Source of the DNA: SHLQ01 sp964562985
GTDB taxonomy: Bacteria; Actinomycetota; Acidimicrobiia; Acidimicrobiales; SHLQ01
NCBI GenBank assembly: GCA_964562985.1
Contig: CAZLWE010000008.1
Span: 13,587-77,586, forward strand
Direction: 5' to 3'
DNA: 64,000 nt
Both the position numbers and the translations under genes were made by a program. Shown piece after piece: positions 1-8,083 of the stretch; the first letter of the stretch is position 1, and each line of letters opens with the position of its first letter. The notes beneath the pieces are model-generated. The model was not told where the DNA came from, made no database searches, and worked only from the letters and a program-made list of their open reading frames with translations.

Positions 1-515
1 GGAGGCCGCTCGACCTCGAAGTAGTCGATGTCGTGGCCTTCGGGCACAAGGTGCAGTGGTAGCGCGGGATGCACGTGGGGAGCGATCGCGTCGCGAACCT
101 TCTCGCTCACGGCGATGCGCACGTATGGGCGATGCAACAACCGGTAGTGCAGCCCGCCGTTCCACGTCGGGGTGGCGTGACGCGTTCCCTGAACGAGATG
201 CACGACCCGCTCCGGTGGGATGGACAATCGGTCGATTAGAGCGGCGTGGGCTGGCTCGGTAAACAACACGATGTCGGAGGTGTCCACATCGTCCGAATCG
301 AGCGACGCCAATAGACGGTGCTCCACACCGCTGGATAGCAACCGGTCAAGCACCGGAAGCGTGCTCAGGAGCGGATCGTGTGCGGGCATGTCTTCGGGGG
401 CCCAGAGGGTTACCGACATCGCAGCGCTGCGGCCGTGATCGGCATAGTCGAGCACCTTGATGACACCGCCAGCCAGTCCCCAAAAGGGCACGAGCACATG
501 CAGGCGACCCGTCAT
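1..515 (-). CDS. Glycosyltransferase, C-terminally truncated by window edge
   Basis: An open frame starts with ATG at 515 and runs off the left edge (171 codons visible). The start overlaps the stop of the upstream glycosyltransferase gene by 3 bases (ATGA junction), so the two are translationally coupled. The visible part begins MTGRLHVLVPFWGLAGGVIK, a Rossmann-like N-terminus with a glycine turn as in GT-B glycosyltransferases, and later has a stretch VVHLVQGTRH followed by RIAVSEKVRDAI, the usual layout in which an acceptor-side domain ends with a V-S-E/S-x-V segment. Likely transfers a sugar during cell-envelope polysaccharide synthesis; the donor and acceptor are unknown. The nucleotide-sugar domain lies outside the window. 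Confidence 0.7.
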   Translation of the reverse strand, partial: MTGRLHVLVPFWGLAGGVIKVLDYADHGRSAAMSVTLWAPEDMPAHDPLLSTLPVLDRLLSSGVEHRLLASLDSDDVDTSDIVLFTEPAHAALIDRLSIPPERVVHLVQGTRHATPTWNGGLHYRLLHRPYVRIAVSEKVRDAIAPHVHPALPLHLVPEGHDIDYFEVERP

Positions 516-1675
516 CGAAGGTTCCGAAGATCGACGGCCGCGGCGGCGAGGGCCGCGTGAGGGTCGAAACGCTCGCGGGCTGCGGCAACGGCCCCGGCGC
601 GCTTTGTGGCTCGTACCGAGGGGTCGTTGACTTCCTCGGCGATTGCACGCCACGCATCGGGGTCATCTGATGTTTCGACCCAACCGGCGTCGAACTCGCG
701 GATGATGTCGGCAACCTCCGAATCGACGCCGTGGATGACCGGGATCCCCCAACCGATCGCTACCGCGCTCCGGGTGATCATCGCGAGTCGGCGCTCAGCG
801 GTTCCGGGGAACACATCGACCATGACGTCCATCGATCGGACCCATGCACAAAAGTCTGGAAGGCGCAGCGGGCCTGTGGTCATCACGGTGTTCGGCGGCA
901 GTGCTGATGCCGGGGCCGGGGCGTCCCCGGCAGCCCAATGCTGGGGGAGGAGGGCATGAATCTCATGGCCTGCCTCGTCCAAAGCCTGATGTGCTGAGTG
1001 AACCTCGGGCAGCGCGCTCCAATGCTGGGCGTATCCACCAATGCCAACACGACATGGTCCGGGGGTGGCCGTGTCGCTGCCCGATCCTGCGCCAGGGTCA
1101 TCGAGGGGCAGGACCGGCATCTCGACCAGGTGCACCCGACCGGCCGGATCGGTATCGAACATCGACGGCTTCTCGAGGACTTGACGATGAGATTCGACGC
1201 CCGAGCGCATCATCCAGGCGAGCGCATAGCCCAGCTTGCGGCGTCCGTTCACCCATACCGAATCGGCTAATGCGAGCGCACGTTCCTTCTGATCGGCGAG
1301 CGCGTCCCAGCCCTGCTCGGGGTTTGGGCTGGCCAGGCGCTCCAACATCTTTGGCGCGAACAGGTCGTAGACGAATGACACGTTGCCGAGCGGTCGTAGA
1401 TGGGGGGTTAGATTGGCGTTGGTAAAGACCACAACCGCCACACCCGACGCCTCGATGTGGTCCATCAGTTCGGGTAGTTCCACCACGCGGCTTCCTTCGG
1501 GCGCAGGGCGTTCGGCGATTCCGGCCAGGCGAGCAACGTCTGCAGGTACGACGAGCTCAACGTCGAAGCCGTGACTCCGTAGCCCCGCGGCGATTCCGGC
1601 CGCCCGTAACCCGGGCGCGGCGACCGGGGCCCCGAACCCGGGGACGACATCATTCGATAGCACCAGCACGGTCAC
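512..1675 (-). CDS. Glycosyltransferase (GT-B fold)
   Basis: 387 aa. The N-terminus has the Rossmann start LVLSNDVVPGFGAP followed by a glycine-rich turn and an R-x-x-G-I-A-x-G-L helix as in GT-B enzymes, and the C-terminal third has the donor-side pattern VFPGTAERRLAM / GWGIPVIHG / D-x-x-A-W typical of glycosyltransferases that bind a nucleotide sugar. No signal peptide or membrane segment is visible. It is probably a cytoplasmic enzyme of exopolysaccharide or glycolipid assembly. The start is GTG at 1675; a second GTG two codons on is an alternative. The gene is coupled to the next glycosyltransferase through a stop/start overlap. Exact sugar specificity cannot be read. Confidence 0.75.
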   Translation of the reverse strand: MTVLVLSNDVVPGFGAPVAAPGLRAAGIAAGLRSHGFDVELVVPADVARLAGIAERPAPEGSRVVELPELMDHIEASGVAVVVFTNANLTPHLRPLGNVSFVYDLFAPKMLERLASPNPEQGWDALADQKERALALADSVWVNGRRKLGYALAWMMRSGVESHRQVLEKPSMFDTDPAGRVHLVEMPVLPLDDPGAGSGSDTATPGPCRVGIGGYAQHWSALPEVHSAHQALDEAGHEIHALLPQHWAAGDAPAPASALPPNTVMTTGPLRLPDFCAWVRSMDVMVDVFPGTAERRLAMITRSAVAIGWGIPVIHGVDSEVADIIREFDAGWVETSDDPDAWRAIAEEVNDPSVRATKRAGAVAAARERFDPHAALAAAAVDLRNLR

Positions 1676-1710
1676 GTCGCTGAGGTTAGGCGGAACTTGC
1701 GATACCCCGG

Positions 1711-1821
1711 TAGCCCGCAGCTGCGAAGCCGGTGCGGGCGGTTAGGGCCTCCGGCCAGCTGCCGAGCATCGAGAGCCCCCTCGGGCTCGGATTGCGACAG
1801 CTGGAGGTGAAGCCGGGAAGG
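1711..1821 (-). repeat. Intergenic 3'-of-gene repeat, copy 1
   Basis: Minus-strand copy of a GC-rich element of about 110 bp. Conserved blocks are TTCCCGGCTTC next to the stop codon, CAGCTGTCGCAATCCGAG, CTCGATGCTCGGC, GGCCGGAGGCC and the distal block CGGCTTCGCAGCTGCGGG. It begins one base after the TGA stop of the membrane-protein gene (1822-1824) and points away from that gene. Five further copies occur in the window (9921, 17276, 31872, 34651, 34838), all downstream of a gene in the same relative orientation. No ORF of its own. Confidence 0.75.
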
Positions 1822-2415
1822 TCAGCCCTGCGGTGTGAAGTGCGAGTCCGGACGTTGACGGCGTAGCCACGCCAGGGCTCCGAGGCCAACGCCGGTCGCG
1901 AAGATGGCGATGATCGACACCACGTTTGCGACCCCGGCCTCGGTGCAAAGGAAACCCGCGATGAACATCCCGACGAGGATCAGGTAGATCCGTATCGGCA
2001 GCGGGGAACGCCCTGGTGCAGCTTGGGCCCGGACCGCTTCAAGAAGCCCGCCAGCACCGATGGAGATAACCGCCAGCCCAAGCGCGACCGAGGCAAGAAA
2101 TTCAGTCTCGAGAAATGATCGCGGGCTACTTCGGACCTGAAATAGTCGGTCGGCGAAGGCGAATCGGTAACCGATCCAAAAGGCAACGGCACCTGCGGTT
2201 GCGCCAAGAACCATTCGCGACGTCCGGTTCTTGTTGAGGCCCACGGCGAAGAGGCCACCGGCAAGGAGGGTGATTCCCATCAACGCGATGACGACGTTTG
2301 AGACGGTTCCGAAGACCAAAATCGACAGGATTCCGACGACCCATCCGCCTACGATCATTCGTAGGGGAACCGCCGAGTCTCGCTTGATGATTTGGGGCTG
2401 GAAAGTGAAGGTCAC
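1822..2415 (-). CDS. Six-helix integral membrane protein, unknown function
   Basis: 197 aa with about six hydrophobic segments (roughly residues 20-40, 43-62, 68-86, 105-127, 137-157, 163-183) and a short arginine-rich tail. The start is GTG at 2415 and overlaps the TGA of the upstream DsbA-like gene (GTGA), so the two are co-translated. No family motif recognised. The position directly after a thiol oxidoreductase suggests a membrane partner, but there is no conserved Cys pair of the kind seen in DsbB or VKOR, so redox partnership is only a guess from context. Confidence 0.7.
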   Translation of the reverse strand: MTFTFQPQIIKRDSAVPLRMIVGGWVVGILSILVFGTVSNVVIALMGITLLAGGLFAVGLNKNRTSRMVLGATAGAVAFWIGYRFAFADRLFQVRSSPRSFLETEFLASVALGLAVISIGAGGLLEAVRAQAAPGRSPLPIRIYLILVGMFIAGFLCTEAGVANVVSIIAIFATGVGLGALAWLRRQRPDSHFTPQG

Positions 2416-3062
2416 AGTCGTTTTCGTTTACCGCCGCGCTTTTCTACTATTCGTTCTACCAACGCAATGTAGGTTTCCGCGGGCTGGGCTCCGGGGATAG
2501 CGAACCCTCCGTCGAGCACGACCGTCGGTACGGCCTGTACTCCGAGTTCAAGCGCCGCGTTGTGCTCAACCATGACCCGATGCACGAAGTCGTCTTGGCG
2601 CTCGATGATCAAGGACTCCAACGCCGCTCGATCGATGCCGATCTCGGCGGCGATATCGAGGAGATTTTCGGGGTCGCCAATGTTTCGATTGTCGGTGAAA
2701 TACGCCGACAGCAAGGCGTGGTGATAGGGCATCGACGCCTCGGGGTCGAGGGCTGTGACCGCCTTATGGGCGACATGGGCGGGGACGCTCGACGGGGGTT
2801 GGTCTTCATCGCTCGCCCACAGAGTGAAGTTCGTCTTTGGCTCCTGCTCAGCCGGATTGAGCCAGGTATTGGTGTACTGCATGAAGGCTTCGCGGGTGGT
2901 GGTCTTCGGCTCGACGCGCAAGAGGAATGACTTCCAGTCGAGAAACACTCGATCGCCGAAATGTTGTTGTACCTCGTCGAGACGCACGGTCGCGACGTAG
3001 CACCACGGTCAAAGAAAATCTGACCAGACGGTCAGTCGTATGGGTTCGTTGACATTGCTCAT
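2412..3062 (-). CDS. DsbA/FrnE-like thiol oxidoreductase with in-frame TGA (probable selenocysteine, U-P-W-C)
   Basis: 216 aa if the TGA at 3011-3009 is read through. ATG at 3062 gives MSNVNEPIRLTVWSDFL, then TGA, then PWCYVATVRLDE and a full-length DsbA-like domain. The TGA sits at residue 18, exactly where the family has the first Cys of CPWC in the strand-loop-helix W-S-D-F-x-C-P-W-C-Y. The body has the helical insertion and the cis-Pro loop QAVPTVVLDGG (near residue 185), and G-A-Q-P near the end, all normal for FrnE-type DsbA proteins. A strong hairpin begins 6 nt after the TGA (see 2969-3003). The gene lies 16 nt after the YceH-fusion gene and overlaps the following membrane gene. Without readthrough only a 17-residue peptide, or a restart at GTG 2987 lacking the active site, would be made. 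A sequencing error or nonsense mutation is the alternative. Confidence 0.75.
2969..3003 (-). promoter_or_regulatory. Candidate bacterial SECIS hairpin
   Basis: In the mRNA, nt 6-40 after the UGA fold as a long stem: five outer pairs (GUGCU with GGUAC, two of them wobbles), an A-A mismatch, five pairs CGUCG/CGACG, a C-U mismatch, three pairs GAC/GUC, and a 5-nt apical loop CGUGC. The loop starts 21 nt after the UGA and has G at its second position. As I recall the bacterial SECIS model, it needs an apical loop about 16-37 nt from the UGA with a G among the first loop bases, and this fits. The hairpin is inside the coding region, as expected for bacteria. Confidence 0.6.
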
Positions 3063-3078
3063 CTCGGTCAACCTAGCG

Positions 3079-4326
3079 CTACTCGAACAAGCTCCTCGCC
3101 CGGGCACGGGCGGCACGCATCGCAGTGCCGTGTAACGCACCCCCCGTCGACGCCCGACGAACGCCCAAATCCGCGAGGGCTTGGAGCGTCGGGGTCGCAT
3201 CGGTGAGCAGCACATTTATTGGTCTCGACGTCTCAGTCACCACCAGTTCGATATCGATACTGCTCTCTACTCCAGGTGCGTACAGGCAGTGGGCCCCCGC
3301 GGCCTCGTACGCCTGCAACCGCGCGATGGTGTCGTCGAGGTTCGCCTTCCCATAGAGGAAGTTCTCCGACCGGGCGGTGACGACGAGACCGAACACCTCC
3401 GCTGCCGCGGTCGCCTCCTCCACTGCTTCGACCGCTTGGTCGAGCGAGACGATCGAGTCCGATGTCGGGTCGTAGTCCTCGATCGATATGCCTGCAGCTC
3501 CGGCCTCGGCGAGGAGACGCACCGTTTCGGTGATGCCGCCCGTCGCCTCCGGGAAGAGCCGTTCCCCGTCCACCGAGAGCGGGACATCGACGAACGCAGC
3601 CAGGTCGGTGACATGCGCGACCAACTCGTCTCGGGTGGTTTGCTGGTCGTCCTTTCCGACCGCTCGCCCAAAGCCGGAACTCGTCGTCGCGAGCGCAATC
3701 GCCCCCAACTCCTGGAGCATTCGGGCTGATCCTCGGTCCCACGGATTTGCGAGCATGAAGAAACCGGTCTGGTGCAGTTCATGAAACGCAGCGGCCATCG
3801 ATCGCTGCCGGCTCGCCTCGGCCGAGACCGCTTCAACACCGAGCAAGTGCTTCCAACGGTCCTGTGACTGCCCGGCGTCGCGGCCCAAGTTCGACACCAG
3901 CGGCTGATCACGCCCGGCCAGGGAGCGAAGGGTCACGTCGACCGCGTCGTTGTCCTCGAAGGGGTGGAGACGTTCCGTGCGCGTGCGCAACTCGCCGGGG
4001 CTTTGCGCCCCGCGCAAGGCCAAGACCGCGAGGACAGCCATTGACGCACCATCGAGCGGGAGCACCTCCGAGATCACGTGCCGGTGCTTCCACGCCCGCG
4101 ATCCGCTCGGCTTCGAACTGCGGACAAGGCCCCGTTCACGCAGGGTCAATAGCGCCGCGTCTACCTCTCGTTCGCTAAAATCGACCACCGGGTCGCGACT
4201 GCTCTTCTGATTGCAGGCCAGACGTAGCGAATTCGTCGAGAGCGGGTACTGGTCTGGGGTGGTGGTCTCTTTCTCAACGAGCGAGAACAGCACCCGGGCC
4301 TCAACGGCGGTGAGATCGAGTTCCAT
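3079..4326 (-). CDS. YceH (DUF480) - PEP mutase/isocitrate lyase-like fusion protein
   Basis: 415 aa in two parts. Residues 1 to about 170 match the YceH/DUF480 winged-helix family: it opens L-x-x-x-E-A-R-V-L-x-S-L-x-E-K-E-x-T-T-P-x-x-Y-P-L and contains L-A-C-N-Q-K-S-x-R-x-P-V and E-L-R-x-R-x-E-R-L. From about residue 177 it becomes a PEP-mutase-like TIM barrel: NPWDRGSARML (194-204), an A-L-A-T-T-S-S-G-F strand, GISIEDYDP and VVTARSENF, as in the PEP_mutase/ICL superfamily. The isocitrate-lyase KKCGH loop is absent, so it is not isocitrate lyase. The two families are normally separate proteins. Start ATG 4326. Between a metallophosphoesterase and the Sec-DsbA gene in one minus-strand run. 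Confidence 0.8.
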   Translation of the reverse strand: MELDLTAVEARVLFSLVEKETTTPDQYPLSTNSLRLACNQKSSRDPVVDFSEREVDAALLTLRERGLVRSSKPSGSRAWKHRHVISEVLPLDGASMAVLAVLALRGAQSPGELRTRTERLHPFEDNDAVDVTLRSLAGRDQPLVSNLGRDAGQSQDRWKHLLGVEAVSAEASRQRSMAAAFHELHQTGFFMLANPWDRGSARMLQELGAIALATTSSGFGRAVGKDDQQTTRDELVAHVTDLAAFVDVPLSVDGERLFPEATGGITETVRLLAEAGAAGISIEDYDPTSDSIVSLDQAVEAVEEATAAAEVFGLVVTARSENFLYGKANLDDTIARLQAYEAAGAHCLYAPGVESSIDIELVVTETSRPINVLLTDATPTLQALADLGVRRASTGGALHGTAMRAARARARSLFE

Positions 4327-4349
4327 GGATCTCGACCCTAGGCCACGAA

Positions 4350-5486
4350 CTACCGCGGATCGGTCACGTCAACGCATCGGTCATCGATGCGGCCCTGTGA
4401 CCAGCGAGGCCACGCTGTGCCGAGCGCCGCGCGCGTTGATTCAGTCCACGACGTCGCTTCGGGGGATGCGATGCGACGAACCGTTTGGCGAATGGTGTCC
4501 GCCGTGATCTCATAACCGGCCCACACACCGGGGTAATCGCTGGTCGCCGAGACCTCCGTGAACGTGACCTTGCCATCGAGGAGTCGATGGCGACGATTGC
4601 GGTGGGTGTGGCCCGAGGTGATGAAGGTGAACGGATTGCGCTCCACGGCAGCCGACACCACCTCCATGCCCTCCTTCGGCGCGATGCCAGGTGGCCAGAA
4701 CCAGGGCAACGGAGCTCGTTGAAGGTGATGGTGGAGGCATAACAGCACGGGCGAATCCACACCGACCGCATCGACGACGGCTCGGTGGTGTCGAGCGAGC
4801 TGGCCCCAACCCCTGCCGGGGATACTGGTATCGACGAGGACAATCCGCACGTTGCCGACGTCGAGTACTGCGACATCGTCGACCTGTCGTCCGATCGACC
4901 GAGCCCCTTGCGCCGGCATGACTTCACGCGTTCCCCACACGTCGTGGTTCCCGGAGGTGATCATCACCGGAATCGACACGTCGGCGAGCAGCGTCTCGGC
5001 CATTGCCCATTCGTCGCGCGCTCCCGTATCGACCAAATCGCCCTTGATCACCAGCGCCTCAGCCCCCCAAGCCAACGCCTCGTCGATCGCTGCGCGCCCG
5101 CATCGAAGGGGATAGGGCGCAGAGCCCGTGTCGACGATTTTGGCCGCTGGCCCAAACTCCTCTGCGCCGAGGTGCACGTCGGAGATCGTCGCGATCTTGG
5201 TCGCGCCGGTAAGTGAGTTGCGCGTTCTCCCCGTGAGCGTGTCGGCGACCTGACGATCCTCGGTCAGAACCTCAATCTGAAACCGACTCTCCGGCTCCAA
5301 TTCATCGATGGTCACCACGCCAAGACCCCCCTGGACGGGGATCGATCTTTCGATGCCATGAAGACGCACGGTCACCTGGGTTGCGGAAGGCGAGTTCGAC
5401 CGACAGATGAGTTGCACACTCGTGTCGTCGACGGCGAAGACCTCGTTGTCGGCTAGTGCGCTGAACGGAAGTTTGATTTGTCTCAC
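4350..5486 (-). CDS. Calcineurin-like metallophosphoesterase with N-terminal beta domain
   Basis: 378 aa. All metal-binding motifs of the PF00149 fold are present in order: D-x-H (SDVHLG, 102-107), G-D (149-150), GNHD (180-183), HHH (252-254) and GHTH (292-295). The first 80 residues look like a fibronectin/purple-acid-phosphatase-type beta sandwich (R-L-H-G-I-E-R, L-E-P-E-S-R-F-Q-I-E-V-L). No signal peptide, so probably cytoplasmic hydrolysis of a phosphodiester or phosphomonoester; substrate unknown. I chose GTG at 5486, which overlaps the stop of the aminopeptidase gene (GTGA); longer starts would run deep into that gene. Followed 23 nt later by the YceH fusion gene. Confidence 0.85.
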   Translation of the reverse strand: MRQIKLPFSALADNEVFAVDDTSVQLICRSNSPSATQVTVRLHGIERSIPVQGGLGVVTIDELEPESRFQIEVLTEDRQVADTLTGRTRNSLTGATKIATISDVHLGAEEFGPAAKIVDTGSAPYPLRCGRAAIDEALAWGAEALVIKGDLVDTGARDEWAMAETLLADVSIPVMITSGNHDVWGTREVMPAQGARSIGRQVDDVAVLDVGNVRIVLVDTSIPGRGWGQLARHHRAVVDAVGVDSPVLLCLHHHLQRAPLPWFWPPGIAPKEGMEVVSAAVERNPFTFITSGHTHRNRRHRLLDGKVTFTEVSATSDYPGVWAGYEITADTIRQTVRRIASPEATSWTESTRAALGTAWPRWSQGRIDDRCVDVTDPR

Positions 5487-7978
5487 GCGGAGAGCACGGC
5501 TCCGAGTTGGTCGTGGACGCGGGACCGGAACGCGGCGTTGACCCGCTGGCGCTCGAGATGCTGATCGAGCTGCTTTTGGCCTTGCGGCAGTTCGCGTCCG
5601 GCGAAGAAATTCTGGACGGCTTGAGCCGAATCGTTGTCGGTGAGCCAGCGCACGCCGGTCAGCATACGCACGATGGTGTTCGACGGGAAGGCGTCGTTGA
5701 TCGCACTCCAGTCGCCCTCGATCCGTTGCCACACCGCCGGGCCGTGAGCGCGGTTCATCAGGGCTTGTGCCAAGACGAAGGGCGCGTTCTGGGTCCGGAT
5801 CGATCCGTCGATCGCCATCGTTGTGACGGTTTCGATCTGCTCGGCCCCCGGGAAACTTGGAAGGGCGTAGAGGTTTCGCATCTCGGCTTGGGGGCTCTCG
5901 GCGTCTTCGAATCCTGCACGGAAGCGGTCGAAGTCCGCTGCTGACCCGTTCGCTGCCACGACCTTGATCGCGGCCGCGTATAGCTCTGCGTCGGCTCCGT
6001 CATCGTTCAGTAACTCGTGAGCCCGGGCCGTCGTGGATAGGCGTAGATCGCTGCCTTCAGGTGTGAGGTTTCCGGCGGCCGCGAACAACGCTCCCCGCAG
6101 CTGTGATGTGCGCATCGACTCGCCGGAACTTGGGGCGTCGCCAAGTCGCCCCATGGTCGGAGTAATGAGCTCGGCCACGTGTGCCCCAAGGTGGGCACGG
6201 TCGGCCTCTTTGGCGACGTGGTTGACAAAGCCGACGGCCCCGAGCACCCGCTGCCAAACGGAGATGTCGTCTTCGTCCCGGTAGCCAGACAACAGCGCGA
6301 AGAGGTCGACGAGTTCCGTCTCCCCGGCGAGCGTGAGCGACCAGGTGTCGTCAATAATGCCGAACCGTTCGACCGCTGGCAGATGAGAAACGCCACTGGA
6401 GCCCAGAGCGGACAGGCGCTGGGTCGGGAGCTTCACTCGGTAGAAGCCGCTGCCCTGGTGATTGAACGACTCGATCGAATCAGGATCATCCAAGGAGATT
6501 TCCATCTCACTGATGAGAACGGTCTGGACGACGCCATCGCCGCGGCGAAGCTGGACAGGGACATGCCAGAGCGCATCGCTCTCCACCTGTTCGTAGGTGA
6601 AGCGCCGTTGGCAGAGCCCATCAGGGTCGATCTGGATGACGGGATAACCGCCTTGGAAGATCCAGGACTCCATCGCTGCGGTGATCGGTTGGTCAGAGAC
6701 GTGCTCGAGGGCCTCCCACAGATCGTTGGTGTCGGTATTGCCGTAGGCGTGGGTGGTCAGATAGTGACGGATGCCCTCGCGGAACGGCTCTTCGCCGACC
6801 CACTGCTCCAACATTCGGACGACGCCAGCCCCCTTCTCATAGGTGAGCAGATCGAACATGGCCTCGGCGTCTGCCGGTGAAACGACCGGGAACTCGATCG
6901 GTCGAGTAGCGGCGAGACTGTCGACGTCGAACGCCGCTGAGCGGCTGATCCCAAAGCTCGTCCAGCGCTGCCATTTCGGTCGGTACGCATCGGTGGCCTT
7001 CATCTCCATGAAGGTGGCGAAGGCTTCGTTGAGCCAGATCCCGTTCCACCACCCCATCGTGACAAGGTCACCGAACCACATGTGGGCCAACTCGTGATTG
7101 ATCACGTCGGCGACATTCTGTAGCTCCGGTTGCGTGGCGCTCTCGGGGTCGACCAGCAAGAGGATTTCTCGGTAGGTCACGCATCCGAGGTTCTCCATTG
7201 CGCCCATCGCAAAGTCCGGAAGGGCGATCATGTCGAGCTTGTCGGCGGGGTAGGCAATGCCGTAGTACTCCTCGAAGTAGGCGAGGGCGTGTACGGCGAC
7301 ATCGAGGGCGAAGGTGGTGAGGTGGCTCTTGCCAGGTCGATGGACGATGCGAACGGGAGTCGAGCCTGCCATCGCCGGTTCGCTTACTTCCAACGGACCC
7401 ACCACAAAGGCGACCAAGTACGTCGACATCTTCATCGTTTGGGCGAAGCGCACTGCGACCTTGCCCCCATCGCGGTCGGTTCGCTCGACCTCTGCGCCGT
7501 TGCTCACGGCGGTCTCCTCGGGGTCGACCACCAAGGTGACGTCGAAGGTGGCTTTCATGTCCGGCTCATCCCAGCACGGAAACGCCCGGCGAGCATCTGT
7601 CGATTGAAATTGGGTAGTCGCGATGACGTGTTCGACTCCGTCGTCGTCGGTGAAGGTCGACCGGTAGAAGCCTTTCAGCGCATCGTTCAATTCGCCGGAG
7701 AAGCTCGCGGTGAACTCGATCGGGCCAGGTGAGCGCGGTCCGCCGAGGTCGACGACCAACTGCTCGTTCTCGACATCGAGCACCACGTCGACCGCCTCAC
7801 CGTCAATCGACGCGCTCGTGATATCAAGCTCGAGTGAGTTGCATCGCAACTCGCTGGTTTCGGTGACCACCGTGGCTTGAACCACCACCGAACCTGTGAA
7901 GGTGTGACCCGCGCGGTCAGGGGAGATCTCCACCGCATAGTTGATCGGAAGAATGGAACGGGGCAGGCGATGATCCAT
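5483..7978 (-). CDS. pepN: Aminopeptidase N (M1 family zinc metallopeptidase)
   Basis: 831 aa, close to the usual length of actinobacterial M1 aminopeptidases. GAMEN (259-263) and the zinc site HExxH (295-299) with the third ligand Glu 318 are intact. The C-terminal ERAP1-like helical domain fills the last half. It removes N-terminal residues from peptides in the cytoplasm. I chose ATG 7978 because MDHRLPRSILPINYAVEISP fits the family N-terminus; an upstream extension to 8164 would overlap the divergent kinase gene. First gene of a minus-strand run reaching 1822. Confidence 0.92.
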   Translation of the reverse strand: MDHRLPRSILPINYAVEISPDRAGHTFTGSVVVQATVVTETSELRCNSLELDITSASIDGEAVDVVLDVENEQLVVDLGGPRSPGPIEFTASFSGELNDALKGFYRSTFTDDDGVEHVIATTQFQSTDARRAFPCWDEPDMKATFDVTLVVDPEETAVSNGAEVERTDRDGGKVAVRFAQTMKMSTYLVAFVVGPLEVSEPAMAGSTPVRIVHRPGKSHLTTFALDVAVHALAYFEEYYGIAYPADKLDMIALPDFAMGAMENLGCVTYREILLLVDPESATQPELQNVADVINHELAHMWFGDLVTMGWWNGIWLNEAFATFMEMKATDAYRPKWQRWTSFGISRSAAFDVDSLAATRPIEFPVVSPADAEAMFDLLTYEKGAGVVRMLEQWVGEEPFREGIRHYLTTHAYGNTDTNDLWEALEHVSDQPITAAMESWIFQGGYPVIQIDPDGLCQRRFTYEQVESDALWHVPVQLRRGDGVVQTVLISEMEISLDDPDSIESFNHQGSGFYRVKLPTQRLSALGSSGVSHLPAVERFGIIDDTWSLTLAGETELVDLFALLSGYRDEDDISVWQRVLGAVGFVNHVAKEADRAHLGAHVAELITPTMGRLGDAPSSGESMRTSQLRGALFAAAGNLTPEGSDLRLSTTARAHELLNDDGADAELYAAAIKVVAANGSAADFDRFRAGFEDAESPQAEMRNLYALPSFPGAEQIETVTTMAIDGSIRTQNAPFVLAQALMNRAHGPAVWQRIEGDWSAINDAFPSNTIVRMLTGVRWLTDNDSAQAVQNFFAGRELPQGQKQLDQHLERQRVNAAFRSRVHDQLGAVLSA

Positions 7979-8083
7979 CGAACGAGGCTCCTTGAGACGT
8001 GTGTCGGTGCCGTTGGCACCTAGAGGAGCGAATGGTACCTTCGACTGTTGCTGCCTGGAGGACATTTCAGGCCTGGAGGACTC

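Noticed and set aside
3009..3011. TGA in the DsbA-like gene as a plain nonsense mutation
   Set aside because: It falls exactly on the catalytic Cys position, the rest of the gene is intact and a SECIS-like stem follows, so selenocysteine is the better reading; error cannot be fully excluded.
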